A DNA stretch of 64,000 bases, taken from NCBI GenBank assembly GCA_004519485.1, contig CP038132.1, positions 987,001 through 1,051,000 on the forward strand, written 5' to 3'. The number at the start of each line of letters is the position of its first letter. Position 1 is the stretch's first letter. The notes beneath the pieces are model-generated. The model did no database searches. It was not told where the DNA came from and saw nothing but the letters and a program-made list of their open reading frames with translations. Positions 53,947 to 64,000 of the stretch are shown piece by piece. The position numbers and the translations under genes were made by a program. Origin of the DNA: Nannochloropsis oceanica (Eukaryota > Sar > Eustigmatophyceae > Eustigmatales > Monodopsidaceae).

Positions 53947-55300
53947 ATGCCGGTTGCCCCCATAAGGAGAGGGGTCAATGTGGCCATGCTCCTGGTCATG
54001 ATCTTGGTGGTTGTCTGCTTGGTTGCGTCCTGCGTCGAGGGCTTCCTGTTCACGCCCGCGGCAGCAGGAGGGGTGAGAAGGAGGGTAGGAGGAGTCGCAT
54101 TGGAAGGGGCAGGAGGAAGGAGAATAGCAGCAGGTATGTAAAGAGAAGGTTGTTAACTCGGAGGAGAAGGGATAACGATTAGGGACTTATTTGGGGGAGG
54201 TATTTGTGTGTGTGTGGATTGACGGGGAAGAGAGATTTGTATTCATCATCCTCCTACTCAACTTACTCTGCCTCGTGCCTTCCCCTCTCCCACACGCAGC
54301 CACTGATGCCGCTCCTCTCACGGTCATGCATCTGCAACTCGACATGGGATGGGGGGCTGATGAGGAGGGCGGGGACTTCTACAACCCGGACGGGATCAAG
54401 GAAGGTAGGTCAAGGATGAGGGAGGGGAGGGACGAGAGGGAGGGTGCGCGATCTGGAAGGAGTGATCGCGGTGGCAATGCTGGACATCACGAAACAGTCG
54501 ACGACCTTGCGTCTAAAAAAAACAATAGATTAAAGATGCTGTGGGAGTGTCGGGGAACTTTTCCGTGATTGCCCAAACACCAATCTCATCCCTTTTTCTC
54601 GTATTTCCTCCCTCCCTCTTTCAGGCGAGACAGTGGAGATAGTTGTCGACAGCATTTTCTACTCCATTCCCAAGGCACCCAAGGAAGGTGTAAATCCCAA
54701 AGGTACGTGCCTACTAGCTACTTTGCCATCCCTCTTCTCCTCGTTCTGTGAAAGGCGCACACGTGTGGCCCTCTGCCACTCTCTTCCCTCCCTTCTCCCC
54801 TCCCACCTCTTTTCCCCAACCCCACCTTGACCTTTATTCTTACACCCTCTTATCATCGAATCCACCTTACCTTCCATTCCCCTCCCAGGCTTCAAGGGGA
54901 CGGTGGCCTCCTTGAAATTCACGGCCAAGAACGGCGTTGTATGCTCCGCCAACAGACCTGTTGTTGTCAAGGTAAGGAGGGAGGGGGGGAGAGGGGCATG
55001 GAAGAAGGCTGGTGGTGTCAACCGGGCGGATGGTCAAGGGAGTGTCAAAGGGGGGGCGGGTGTAGATGGGAAGTGAAAGCGCTGAGATAGAATGGAGGGG
55101 ACAGAGAATGGAGGCATTTGTCCAGGACGAGGGAGGTGGCGACGGATGAAGAAATGTCGGACAGACCGCGTCAAAAAGACTTACCTTTCCCTCCCGAATC
55201 TTCACCTCTTTTTCATCCTCCCTCCTTTCCATTCGTCCAGTTCACGGAGCCCTACAAATTTCAGGGCCACTTCGAATTTAGGGAGGTCAAACGGGTCTGA
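53947..55300 (+). CDS. ftrV: Ferredoxin-thioredoxin reductase variable chain, plastid-targeted
   Basis: Five exons, about 190 residues. From the ATG at 53947 there is a signal peptide (VAMLLVMILVVVCLVASC) followed by VEGFLFTP, a phenylalanine-led cleavage motif as in plastid presequences of red-lineage algae, then a basic transit peptide. The mature part has GETVEIVVDSIFYSIPKAPK, GFKGTVASLKFTAKNGVVCS, ANRPVVVKF and FQGHFEFREV, the small beta-barrel fold of the variable subunit. In the plastid stroma this chain shields the Fe-S disulfide centre of the catalytic subunit, which passes electrons from ferredoxin to thioredoxins to regulate carbon fixation. The N-terminal segment before GETVE is longer than in plants. 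All splices are GT-AG and in phase. The catalytic subunit is not in this window and in many such algae is plastid-encoded. Confidence 0.83.
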
Positions 55301-57408
55301 GGCTTCGGGAGTTAAGAGGGGGAGAGAACCAGAGATGGGGATAGGGCAGTCATAGAAAGATAGATTTAAAGAATGGGGCTGATCAGAATATGTGGAAGGA
55401 GATGAGGAAGAGAAGTATGAAGGAGAACCAAAGTGTGTTTGATAAATTATAACGATTTGAGCGCTTGTGTGCGTGTCCGTCTATTTATGTATTTGCGGGG
55501 CGCACCTCTTTCTGATGTCGTATTCAGGAAACTTAACTCTCTTTCCTTGGCTTTTTACGAGGAGAAAACGTACCGTGTTGATGAGTGTGGGAGTAGCAAG
55601 AGTGCCTGACTGACACTCCTCTTTCAGTTGAGGTGTGCGGGCGGGCAGGGGACGCGGGCTTTATAAAAGGAGATAAAAGCAAGCAGATCTAATTTAATTG
55701 ATAAGAGAATTGATGGGGCGAGTGCGTGATTTTGAGGCGTAGCCTAATACACTGATCTTTGCTATCGTTTTGCTGAGCTTGCCTAATGTTTCTGAAGAAC
55801 ACAACGCGGTAATAATTCAACTGCCTTCTTTTTGTGCACGGATAAAGCCCGAGCACAAGGGCGGCCAGGACAAGAACGAACAACGCACTCTTTCAAGCCA
55901 CTGGTTGACAGGCTACATGAAGACATGTGTACATATTCTAAACTCTAGGTTGAGTCCCTGAGCGATTGATAGTCCACATGCTTCGTGCTTAGAGATTATG
56001 CGTATGACGACGGTGATGATGTGTGTGTGCCATCTGCGTGCCATCTGGCAAAATCTGGCAAACGATGTACTCTTAGAGATTCCGTCCTCCTTCGTGCAGT
56101 GGACTCGCACATCGCTCCAAGCACAGGCCTTTAAGCTCTTTGGGCCTGAGCCTTGTCACACTCAGACGGAAGCTGCGCATTATTCATCGTTTCCTTGTCG
56201 CATGCTCGGGTTGCTCGCTCTGGTTGCGTAGCTTACGTGAGCGACTCCAAAATGCAATAGAATTTAGAACCATATGGGCCCACGGAATGTACATGTTCTT
56301 TATTATCGTGCACCCCAAAAGGACTGCTGTGGGGAGGATTATGCACTCATGTCCGTTTATAGTGCACAGTGAACTGTATTGAGTGGTAAACGTGTCCATG
56401 TGCATTTGTGTGCGAAGAGCGCAGGTAGACAGATTCTAGTAGAGACATGGTGGGGTTTGAGAGACGGTCAGTGGGACAAGGACATTCCGGTAGCACACAC
56501 CGTATCCCTCATGCATGCACATGTTGTTTACAGTGTAAATGCGGGGTGAATTTCGACTACGCAGGGTTCTATTTATTCCTTACCCTTTCCATCCTCCCTC
56601 TCTCTCCTTCTCACAGAAGCAATCCCTTCCCCCTATTCTTCGGATTCTTATTAATCAGGTAAATGTCGTGAGTGGGGTTTATCTTGCATCTCTGAGAGTG
56701 ACATTCCTAAGACAGTATCAGCATGAATTAGCATGAATTTTATACATGTTTCCCTCTCTTACTCATCTTTGTTTTGCTCCACTCTTTCTAAACACATCCT
56801 CTTCATCCTCACCTCCTTCTTCTCTTCCCCTATATCACCTCCGAAAGCAATGGCACTTATCTTTCCATCTTCACAAACAATTGTCACCTACACCCTTGAC
56901 TCTGAAATTAACAACGACTTCCTCACCCGCCTGCTACCCTTCTCTACTCATTCCATCTGCCTCCTCCTTCCTCTAGAATGTCTAGAGTAGGAATCTAGGT
57001 CACTGAACCATTCACAACCACTTCAATCGGTACTGCTCACAATGTACCCAAAGCTATCTTCTGGCTCTCTTCCATGCATATAAATCTTTGACAGCTCGCT
57101 GCCCCGTTTTAGATGAGCCGTATCGTGGCCCCTCGTCTTCCTCTTGTCCCACCCCTCCCTCCCTCATCTCCTTCCTGCTCTTCTCTCCTGACCTCCTCCC
57201 CCAATCCCATCTCACCACTCCACCCTTTTTTCCCCTTATTTTGAACAGGGAAATGAACGACCATTTTTCAAAAAGAGGTCGTGGCTTTTTCGCCCCTCAC
57301 CCTCTACCGCATCATGTGCTGCCCACATATGCATTTTCAAGTAAAAGCTTGCCAATCTCCCAGATTTTTACCTTTCAAAGCATCCTCCCCCCCCCCTGAT
57401 GATACAGC
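55301..57408. other. Large intergenic region, AT-richer
   Basis: 2.1 kb with no supported gene. Only short frames occur. A TATA-like TTTATAAAAGG lies at about 55660 and CATATAAATC at about 57078; the second is 330 bases before the ATG at 57409 and could serve that gene. C-rich tracts occur just before the ATG (about 57387-57396). Confidence 0.5.
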
Positions 57409-58254
57409 AATGAAGCTGAGTGGCGCCTTCTTCATCACCCTTTTCGCCTCGCTCGTGTTTCATGTCGTCGGGGACTGTCCGAGTTTAAGGCCATTTGCTG
57501 AGACGAGCGTGGTGAATGGCCAAGGTGCCTTCTACAAAGTCCGAATCGCCGGGGGCTCAGAGGCCATCAAAAATGCAACCTTTTCGGTAAGAATATTTCA
57601 AGTCACGTGGCAGCACGCACGGCCAAGTGACTCATACACTTTTCATGCTTTCATATGTAGATCACTCTGCCCGATGGTGTGAGTATTCGTGACTTTGAAG
57701 TCTGGCCGAGACGTCGAGACCCCTTGCAAAACGGTACCGTATTGACCTGGAGTAATGTGTCCATGCGCCCATATATGCGCTCTAGTTTCCACGTGACATT
57801 GGGCGTGAATCTGACTTCCGTAATTGGGTTGAATGGATCGACGGGCTGCACCTCGGGCGAGATCTCCTTTCAATCTACTCTGAGCGACGGCGATCACTGC
57901 AATGTGGATGCGCCAGCCATAAGCACGAAGGTGGAAAATGTGACTTCCGGGCAGGGGGATAGATGTGGCGGTAGTTCTACTCCCTACACCGCGAAGAACC
58001 AGTCCGTGTTCTCCTGGGGGACGTATAAACCTTTTGACGCAGCGAACCTGCACATCAATGGTATCCAGAACTGTCTAGATGCATGCGCTGACGCCTCTGG
58101 CTTCTTTGTGGCCTGGAAGCCTAATCCAGAGGCTGACGACTGCTATTGCCAGTCGAAATCTCAGTATCTTGTTGACGGTGTTGAAAAGGACACTGCGCTT
58201 TCTGGTTACACCATCTTTGAGAATCCGGCTGAATTGCATGTGCGACGAAATTAA
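57409..58254 (+). CDS. Secreted Cys-rich glycoprotein, function unknown
   Basis: Two exons with one small intron (about 57589-57660), about 257 residues. A clear signal peptide (MKLSGAFFITLFASLVFHVV, then GDC) starts at 57409. The first part resembles a beta-sandwich wall or adhesion domain (KVRIAGGSEAIKNATF, ITLPDGVSIRDFEVWP). The second part has paired cysteines and a PAN/Apple-like or WSC-like pattern: SWGTYKPFDAANLHINGIQN, CLDACADASGFFVAWKP, DDCYCQSKSQ. Seven N-glycosylation sequons are present: NATF, NGTV, NVSM, NLTS, NGST, NVTS and NQSV. There is no membrane anchor at the C-terminus (HVRRN), so it is probably released or wall-bound. The domain names are impressions from Cys spacing and should be held loosely. 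Confidence 0.78.
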
Positions 58255-58750
58255 TCTGGTTCCATCTGTTTTTCGTACTTTCTGCAGTTTATTTTTGATA
58301 TGTCACCTTGGAGGAAAGCGGGAGATGGCATAATGGCAGGTCCTATTTTCTTACTATAAAATGTATTTTACGCGTCGCTGTACATGTATTCTATGCGTCA
58401 AATTTAATACTCCAAAGTTTTTTGAGCTTTCAGCTGTGCGAGCGATAGACTGTTGCATTGTGGAAAAATAAAAGCATGAAGTGAACTCCGAGAGAGTCTG
58501 TGGAATCATGAGAGACAGCATACATGTGCAAAGTGTACACTTTTCCATGCTTGCTCGCACGGGTGTTTTCGTTTTTACGTCAGTATCTTCGATTTCTTGT
58601 CTATGACTATTTAAGTCTTATCGACATACAACGTAATCCCGCATTCTTTCTTCATGCTGAAATAAACCGCCGACCACATATGCGCTCTGCCGGGAGAAAG
58701 GGGGAACGAAAACACATCTTGCACGCAAGTTTCTCTTTCATCTCTCTAAC
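58255..58750. other. Convergent intergenic region
   Basis: About 500 bases between two 3' ends. AATAAA at 58467-58472, some 215 bases after the stop of the secreted protein, is a candidate polyadenylation signal. No gene is seen. Confidence 0.55.
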
Positions 58751-59387
58751 TTAGTCCTCATCGGTAATCGTGGGGAAGAACAACCACATATGCTGCGAGA
58801 GTATCTGCTCAATCTCACCCACCAATGCCGGGAAATGCGGGTCCGAGAGCGTGCTGTTTGTGTGTTTTTGTATGGTGTGTGAGTACTTCATCTTTTTCCC
58901 GATCACTTTCCCACACCTTTCTCACTTTTCTTTCTCCCTTCCTTGCTGCCTACCTCATCATTTGTTGCTGCACCATAGGCTTGGCGTGCTGGAAGAGGTA
59001 AAGCAAAGAGGCACTGGCTGAAGGTTGGCTCGCTACTGCAGCATTGGTGGCAGTAGGCATAGCAGGAGCAGTAGCAGCGGCAGCAGCCGGAGATTTTCCT
59101 CCCCCCTTTTCCCTCGGTGCCCGTTCTTTCGCCGGTGCTGTCAGTGCTACTTGTGCTGCTGCTGTTGATATTGATGGTCCTGTCACTGATGCTGCGGTCC
59201 CTGTGACTAAAGCTGCTGCCGTTGCTACCGCAGTGGGCTTGCGTCGTTTTTGCTTCGGGGGTGGCGCGATGGCTGGTCCTGGTGCTGGTGCTGAGGCCAC
59301 AGCTCTCCCCCCTTCTCCTCCCCCGCTTCCTTCTCCAATCACTACCATATCACCACCAGCAGGAGTAGTAGTAGTGGTAGCAGCAGC

Positions 59388-59420
<33 letters not shown>

Positions 59421-60610
59421 CGAGGAGGAGGAGGAGATAAAGTGTGGCACAGCGGCTGGGCCTTTCGTCAAAGTCTGGTGAGCAAGGCTCGAAAGGAAGG
59501 TAGAAGGAAGGGGGGGAGGACGGGTAAACGGCGGAGGGGTGTTAATCGGAGCCTGCGTCATTGCAGTTGGAGTAGCTGCGAAGGGAAAAGGTTGGACAAG
59601 AGGCATGGAAGACGAGGATGAAGGGGTAGGCAGCGAAAGTGTAGGAAGAGGAGGAGGAAACGGAGAAGAGGGGAGAGGCGGCGGCATAAGAAGAGCAGCA
59701 GGAGGATTCGAAGAAGGAAGTGGGGGAGGGAGCCCTTCCTGAATAGAGAGGCCAGGGCGTGCCCTTTGGACCAGGCGAAGGCACATGCGAAGGGCACCCT
59801 CCCCATCGGCAAAGTCAAAGGCGACCAACGACCCTCCTCCTTCTCCTCCCCCTCCTTCTCCTCCTCCTTCTCCTCCTCCTCCTTCTCCTTTTCCTCCTTC
59901 TCTTCCTCCTCCTCCTCCTTCTCCTCCTCCTCCTTCTCCTCCTCCTTCTCCTCTTCCTCCTTCACCTCTTCCTCCTTCTCCTCCTCCTCCTCCTCCTCCT
60001 TCTCCCTGGTGAAGATCCCGCGAGTCAAAAAGGAGGCGGGCGGATGGATGGCGAATGTAGCGCAGGACTGAGATGTCGTCTAAGAAAAGAGGAAAACCCA
60101 CCTGCAAGGGGAGGGGAAGGGAGGGAGAGAGAGTAAGCATGACATGATGAGCGAGGGTCGTGCCCAATCTTTCCTTCCCTTTTCCTCAGCTCTTCTCCCC
60201 GTTTTCTTCCTTCCTTCCTCCTCAGTTTGGCTCCTTCCTACTCTATCCCATGATCTTCTTCACCTCTGTACCTGATGGACTCGCTTCTTGGGCACCGCAG
60301 CAGGGTCCACTTCAAACGTAACATCGACGCGGGGGTTAAGAGAGGACAAGGCAGCAAGGCAAAGGACGTGGGGCCGGCGGTGAGCTTGCCAATCCGCTTC
60401 ATGGTCATTGCGCGCGTCAAGTCCTTGAGACGGACGCTTCTTGAGGTAGCGGCCTGGCCACCGGCACGGCTGCGGTTGAGGCTGCTGCGAATTCTGCCGC
60501 CAATGTTGCTGGGAAGCAGGAGTAGGGGACTCGTTCTGGGCGCATTGAGAGCTTTCAAACATTACCTGAGAGTCAAAAGCCGGCTGCTGCGAAAAGGAAG
60601 AGGGGTGCAT
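58751..60610 (-). CDS. Low-complexity protein of unknown function, probably nuclear
   Basis: Three exons, about 550 residues, ATG at 60610, stop at 58751-58753. Exon 1 is Gln/Ser-rich and ends in a conserved-looking block, DVTFEVDPAAVPKKRVHQ. Exon 2 continues VGFPLFLDDISVLRYIRHPS and ARLLFDSRDLHQ, then a Gly/Glu-rich array, then SLVAFDFADGEGALRMCLRL. A long Pro/Ser/Ala-rich region with a polyalanine run follows, together with a basic KQKRRKP patch that may be a nuclear signal. Exon 3 encodes a short ordered C-terminus, LVGEIEQILSQHMWLFFP. I do not recognise a family. The blocks around the low-complexity inserts are probably one folded domain interrupted by repeats. The upstream frame opens with a non-ATG codon, so 60610 is the first usable ATG. 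Confidence 0.68.
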
Positions 60611-61270
60611 GGTAGCTGCGTGCTGGTGAGCTGTGCTTGGCGGAAGTTGAGAGGAGACGAAGGAGGAATGAGGAGGAAGGATGAGGAAGGACGCCAATGA
60701 CGAGGCTGGACAAAAATAATCAAAGTCGAGCTAGCTAGACAGCTGGAGAGCGCATAGGAGCGATGGAGGGTGTGTGGAGAAAGGGAGCTTGTTTTCTCAA
60801 GACGTGCAGGGAGCGTACACAGTCAACCTCCTTCAAGTTGTTGCTTTGTCCGCGCGTCTGCTGTCTTTGCTGTGTGTCTTGCATGCGAGCTCCTTAGGAG
60901 AGAGAGCCCGCTGATGATGCTCCTCCTCCTCCCTTCATCACACACACATGCCCACACTTGCACACAATTCAATATACACGCACGCTACACAGACAACATA
61001 CTGCTGGTCGGTGCTTGCTGCCGTCGCTGAGCCTCGCCCAAAAATCAGTCGGCGAGTTGGAGCGGCCAGCAGGCACACACCGACCACCCTCTCCCCCCTG
61101 GCCCGCAGGCACCGCCCCACTACCAACTCACATCACACAGTCACTCAGCTTGACACCTCCACACCTTGTGACACCTCCACACCTTGTGGCACGTCAATCT
61201 CGAAGAAGAGCAATGCTTACTCTCCCTCCCTCCCTTCACGCACACCAGACCGAGCCCGCACGTCGCTACA
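60611..61270. promoter_or_regulatory. Divergent promoter region
   Basis: 660 bases between divergent starts (unknown protein on -, Mad3/BubR1-like gene on +). It includes CA-rich sequence around 60939-60990 and a 17-bp near-tandem repeat GACACCTCCACACCTTG at about 61151-61187. No gene is seen. Confidence 0.5.
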
Positions 61271-64000
61271 ATGGGAGACACGGCGGAGTGGGAGACGAGC
61301 AAGGAGAACGTCATGCCCCTCAAGCACGGCCGGAACGTCACCAAACTCAATGCTGCCCTGGCTGAGAAGTGAGTGTCGATGAGAGAGGGGAGGAGTTCAG
61401 AATGTGTGCGCTGCGTCGGTCCGAACCAAGAGCCTGAGGACGTCAGGGTCAGCCATTCCCATCCCTTCCGGTCGTCCATTCCTTTAGCCTCTCCCAGTCC
61501 CTCACAACCGCTTCCAGCACCAAACACTCATTAGACACTCATCCTCTGATCCCCACCCACCCACATTGCATTTTATCCGCTAGGCCCAAGGGTATGCGGG
61601 AGCGCAAGTCAGACCTGGAGACGGAGCGGGAGGCCTTTGAGCAGCGCCTGCGCGACGAGGAGGAACGTTACATGGCCAGGAAGGGGGAGGAAGATCCGCT
61701 GAAGGAGTGGGTGAGGTGAGGAGGGAAGAGGAGATGGTGGAGAGTAGGGAAGATGTGGAAGGAGAGATGAAAGACAAAGGATGCGGGGCACGAGTATGCA
61801 TAGCGGCGATCTCTGAGAGGGTTCCGATCGCTCAACACTCACTCGTCTTCTTTCCATCCTTTCTATCGTCCCTCCCTTCCTCCTCTCTGTTGTAGGTACA
61901 TCAATTGGCTCCAAGAAGTCTTGCCCTCCGACAGCCAAGATTCTACACTGGTGCTCGAACGGTACGGCGGTAGGAAGGAGGGCGGGAGGGCGGGAGAGAG
62001 GGAGGGAGAGCGGAAGACGACGGACAGATAGGCTCGGTTGGTGGGTGGTGCTCTCTCTTTTCTCATCTCTCACTCACTTCCTCCTCACCTCCCCTCTCCC
62101 GTCCTCCTCCCTTTCTATCCAGTTGCGCCCGCCGGTTTCAAGATGACGCCAAGTACAAGCAGGACCTGCGCTACCTCAAGGTGAGGGGGAGGGAGGGAGG
62201 GGACGACGAGGGGAAGGACGCCTGAAGGGCAAGGAAAAGATGTGTGTATCTCCTCATCATTTATCAAAGTCCATCACTAAGGCTAACCCCAATGTCCATC
62301 ATTAACGCTAATCCCAAAGTCCATCATTAACGCTAATCCCAACACTAACAACAGGTCTGGATCGCCTATGCCGATCGCTTGAGCTCACCCGGTGATGTTT
62401 TCAAGGTAAGAAAGATGCCCTCCCTCCCTCCCTCCCATCCTCCCTCCCTCAGCTTTCTAACCCCTCCCTCCCCCCTTTCCTCCCTCCCTTTCCCCTTCCC
62501 TGCCGCTCCCAGTTCCTGCACAAGAAGAAGATCGGAACGTCCTGGGCGCTTCTGTGGGCGGCCTGGGCCTTCGTCTCGGAAAAGGCGGGAAACTTCTCCC
62601 TGGCCGACAAGCTCTACACGAAGGTTGGGATAGAGGCAGGGAGGGAGGGATGGGGGGGGGGACGGCGGGAGGGCTTGGGCCGCGTCCACTCATTCGTCCT
62701 TGTGCTCATGTGGCCATCACAATACTCGTACATAGGGCATCGAATTGCACGCCACGCCCATCGAGCTGCTGGCCGAGCGACGGTACGTCCCTCTCTTCCC
62801 CCCCGCTCTCCCCCCCTCCTTTGCTCCTGCGCTTCACTCGTCCCTCCCTCCTTTCCCCCCTCCCTCCCTGCTTTGGATGCTAGGCACCACTTTCAGCGCC
62901 GCATGTCCCGCCATTGGCTGCGGATCAACGAGGAGGGGGGAGCGGGCGAGATGGGGGGAGGGAGGGAGGGAGGGAGGGAGGAGAGGGGAGGGAGGACCGC
63001 ACTTGCAGGGATTAAGAGGGGGAAGACACGGTAAGTCCCTCAGCGAGAATCATAAAAGGAGAGAGGGAGGAAGGGGAGGAGAGTGGGAAGGAGGGAGGGA
63101 GGGAGAAGACGCACAACATACACACATCCTGTTCTCTCCTCGCTCCTGCCCCTCACAGGACCACCACCACCAACGGTGCCTCCCGCCCTCCCTCCTCCTC
63201 CTCTTCCTCCTCCTCCTCCTCCGCGCGTCGAGACAGGACATACACCCACAACCTTCCCGCTGCAGCTACCGCTACTGCTGCTGCTTCGTCTACCACCAGC
63301 TCTATACCCATCTTTGTTGACGAGGGACTGCGAGAGGTACTCCCTCCCTCCCTCCCTCCCTCCCTTTATTTCTTTCTTTCCCCGTTCCTCAAAACGTTAC
63401 CTCGCGTCTTCACCTCCCTCCCTCCCTCCCTTTATTCCTCCCTCCCTCCCTCATTCCAGGATACTGGTGCGCCCGCCCGCTCTCGGCTTCGAGGACAGCA
63501 CACTTTCTTGGACCACCAGGCCTGGAGGGAGGGAGGGAGGGAGGGAGGGAGGGAGGGAGGGAGGGAGGGGGGGAGGGGGGAAAGGGGGGGGGCAAGGCAT
63601 GGTGAAGGCGAAGCTCTGCATTTAAATTGAGTCTTCTCCATCCCTCCCTCCTTGTGTGAGCGAGATCGACGCAAAGAGAAGGAGCAAAGCAAGTCTACCA
63701 CCCTCACCCCCTCCCTCCCTCCCTCCCTCCCTCCCTCCCTCCCCTCCCGCAGGCGGACGAAGACTCGTGTGCCTGGAAGGACCTGGGGAGCGAGCGCGAC
63801 CGGCGGAAGGAGAACGAGCAGGCCAAGACCAAGTGGAGCGAGGGGCCTTTGGCGTCGCAAGTAGGGAGGAGGGAGGGAAGGAAAGAGGGAGGGAGGGACT
63901 GTAAAGGGAAATTTGCCCGAAAACACCCTTCAACGGACTGATTGATTCTCCTTGAAAGTGTTTTGAGGGGTACATCGCTCGTTCCCCTCACCTTTTCTTC
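61271..64000 (+). CDS. MAD3: Mad3/BubR1-like spindle checkpoint protein, 5' part (runs off the window)
   Basis: About 11 exons are visible and the 3' end lies beyond 64000. The ATG at 61271 is followed by WETSKENVMPLKHGRN, the first KEN box of Mad3/BubR1, which blocks APC/C-Cdc20 as a pseudosubstrate. The Mad3/Bub1 TPR-like domain follows: DPLKEWVRYINWLQEVLPSD, STLVLERCARRFQDD, LRYLKVWIAYADRL, DVFKFLHKKKIGTSWALLW, ADKLYTKGIELHATPIELL and HHFQRRMSRHWLRI. After Gly/Arg and Ser/Thr-rich linkers, the exon at 63753-63860 carries ERDRRKENEQAKTKWSEG, a second KEN box. A kinase domain, if any, would be outside the window. The exon beginning at about 63461 (DTGAPARSRLRGQH) has no clear donor. The two-KEN arrangement favours Mad3/BubR1 over Bub1. 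Confidence 0.87.
62266..62340 (+). repeat. 25-bp tandem repeat in an intron, three copies
   Basis: Three head-to-tail 25-bp units at 62266-62290, 62291-62315 and 62316-62340 with a few mismatches (core GTCCATCATTAACGCTAATC). They lie just upstream of the acceptor of the exon starting at 62356 in the Mad3/BubR1-like gene. Confidence 0.9.

Overview
The window is nuclear DNA of a eukaryote, most likely a photosynthetic stramenopile. An eustigmatophyte of the Nannochloropsis/Microchloropsis kind is my best guess. The evidence is many short spliced exons with GT-AG introns, a high-GC background, two proteins with an N-terminal signal sequence followed by a phenylalanine-led plastid transit motif (SLAF and VEGF), and a plastid-type ferredoxin-thioredoxin reductase subunit. 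Most introns start with a G-rich (GGGA)n run and/or end with a C-rich (CCCT)n run. On either strand this yields false open frames full of LPPS or GGRE repeats, and those are not genes. Exon boundaries below were read by eye from splice sites and family alignments from memory, so the CDS entries give gene spans including introns.

Layout. 254-3034 (-) is an intronless membrane-bound pepsin-type aspartic protease. 4050-5476 is a 44-bp minisatellite of about 32 copies. 7117-16010 (+) is a 25-exon gene joining a seven-helix receptor-like domain to an inositol polyphosphate 5-phosphatase. 16537-18471 (-) is a membrane-anchored Mu-like glutathione transferase, divergent from 18832-20381 (+), a putative thylakoid-lumen protein. 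20806-23045 (-) is a PNC-like peroxisomal adenine nucleotide carrier, and 23348-25119 (-) a DUF1992 (DNAJC28-type) protein.

26297-33066 (-) encodes two pyrophosphate-dependent phosphofructokinase domains in one chain. The first has the catalytic motifs and the second has lost them. 33811-38470 (-) is a two-domain AAA ATPase nearest SPATA5L1/AFG2B. 40522-46479 (+) encodes CPSF30-type zinc fingers, an extra CCCH finger, a YTH (m6A reader) domain and a DCD domain in one protein. 48674-50379 (-) is an ankyrin-repeat protein and 51356-53080 (-) a membrane-linked short-chain dehydrogenase.

53947-55300 (+) is a plastid ferredoxin-thioredoxin reductase variable chain. 57409-58254 (+) is a secreted glycoprotein, 58751-60610 (-) an unrecognised low-complexity protein, and 61271-64000 (+) the 5' part of a Mad3/BubR1 spindle-checkpoint gene that runs off the window.

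The genes do not form one pathway. The strongest novelty is three domain fusions: receptor plus 5-phosphatase, CPSF30 plus YTH plus DCD, and catalytic plus degenerate PFP. No tRNA, rRNA, CRISPR array, retroelement or intact DNA transposon was recognised.
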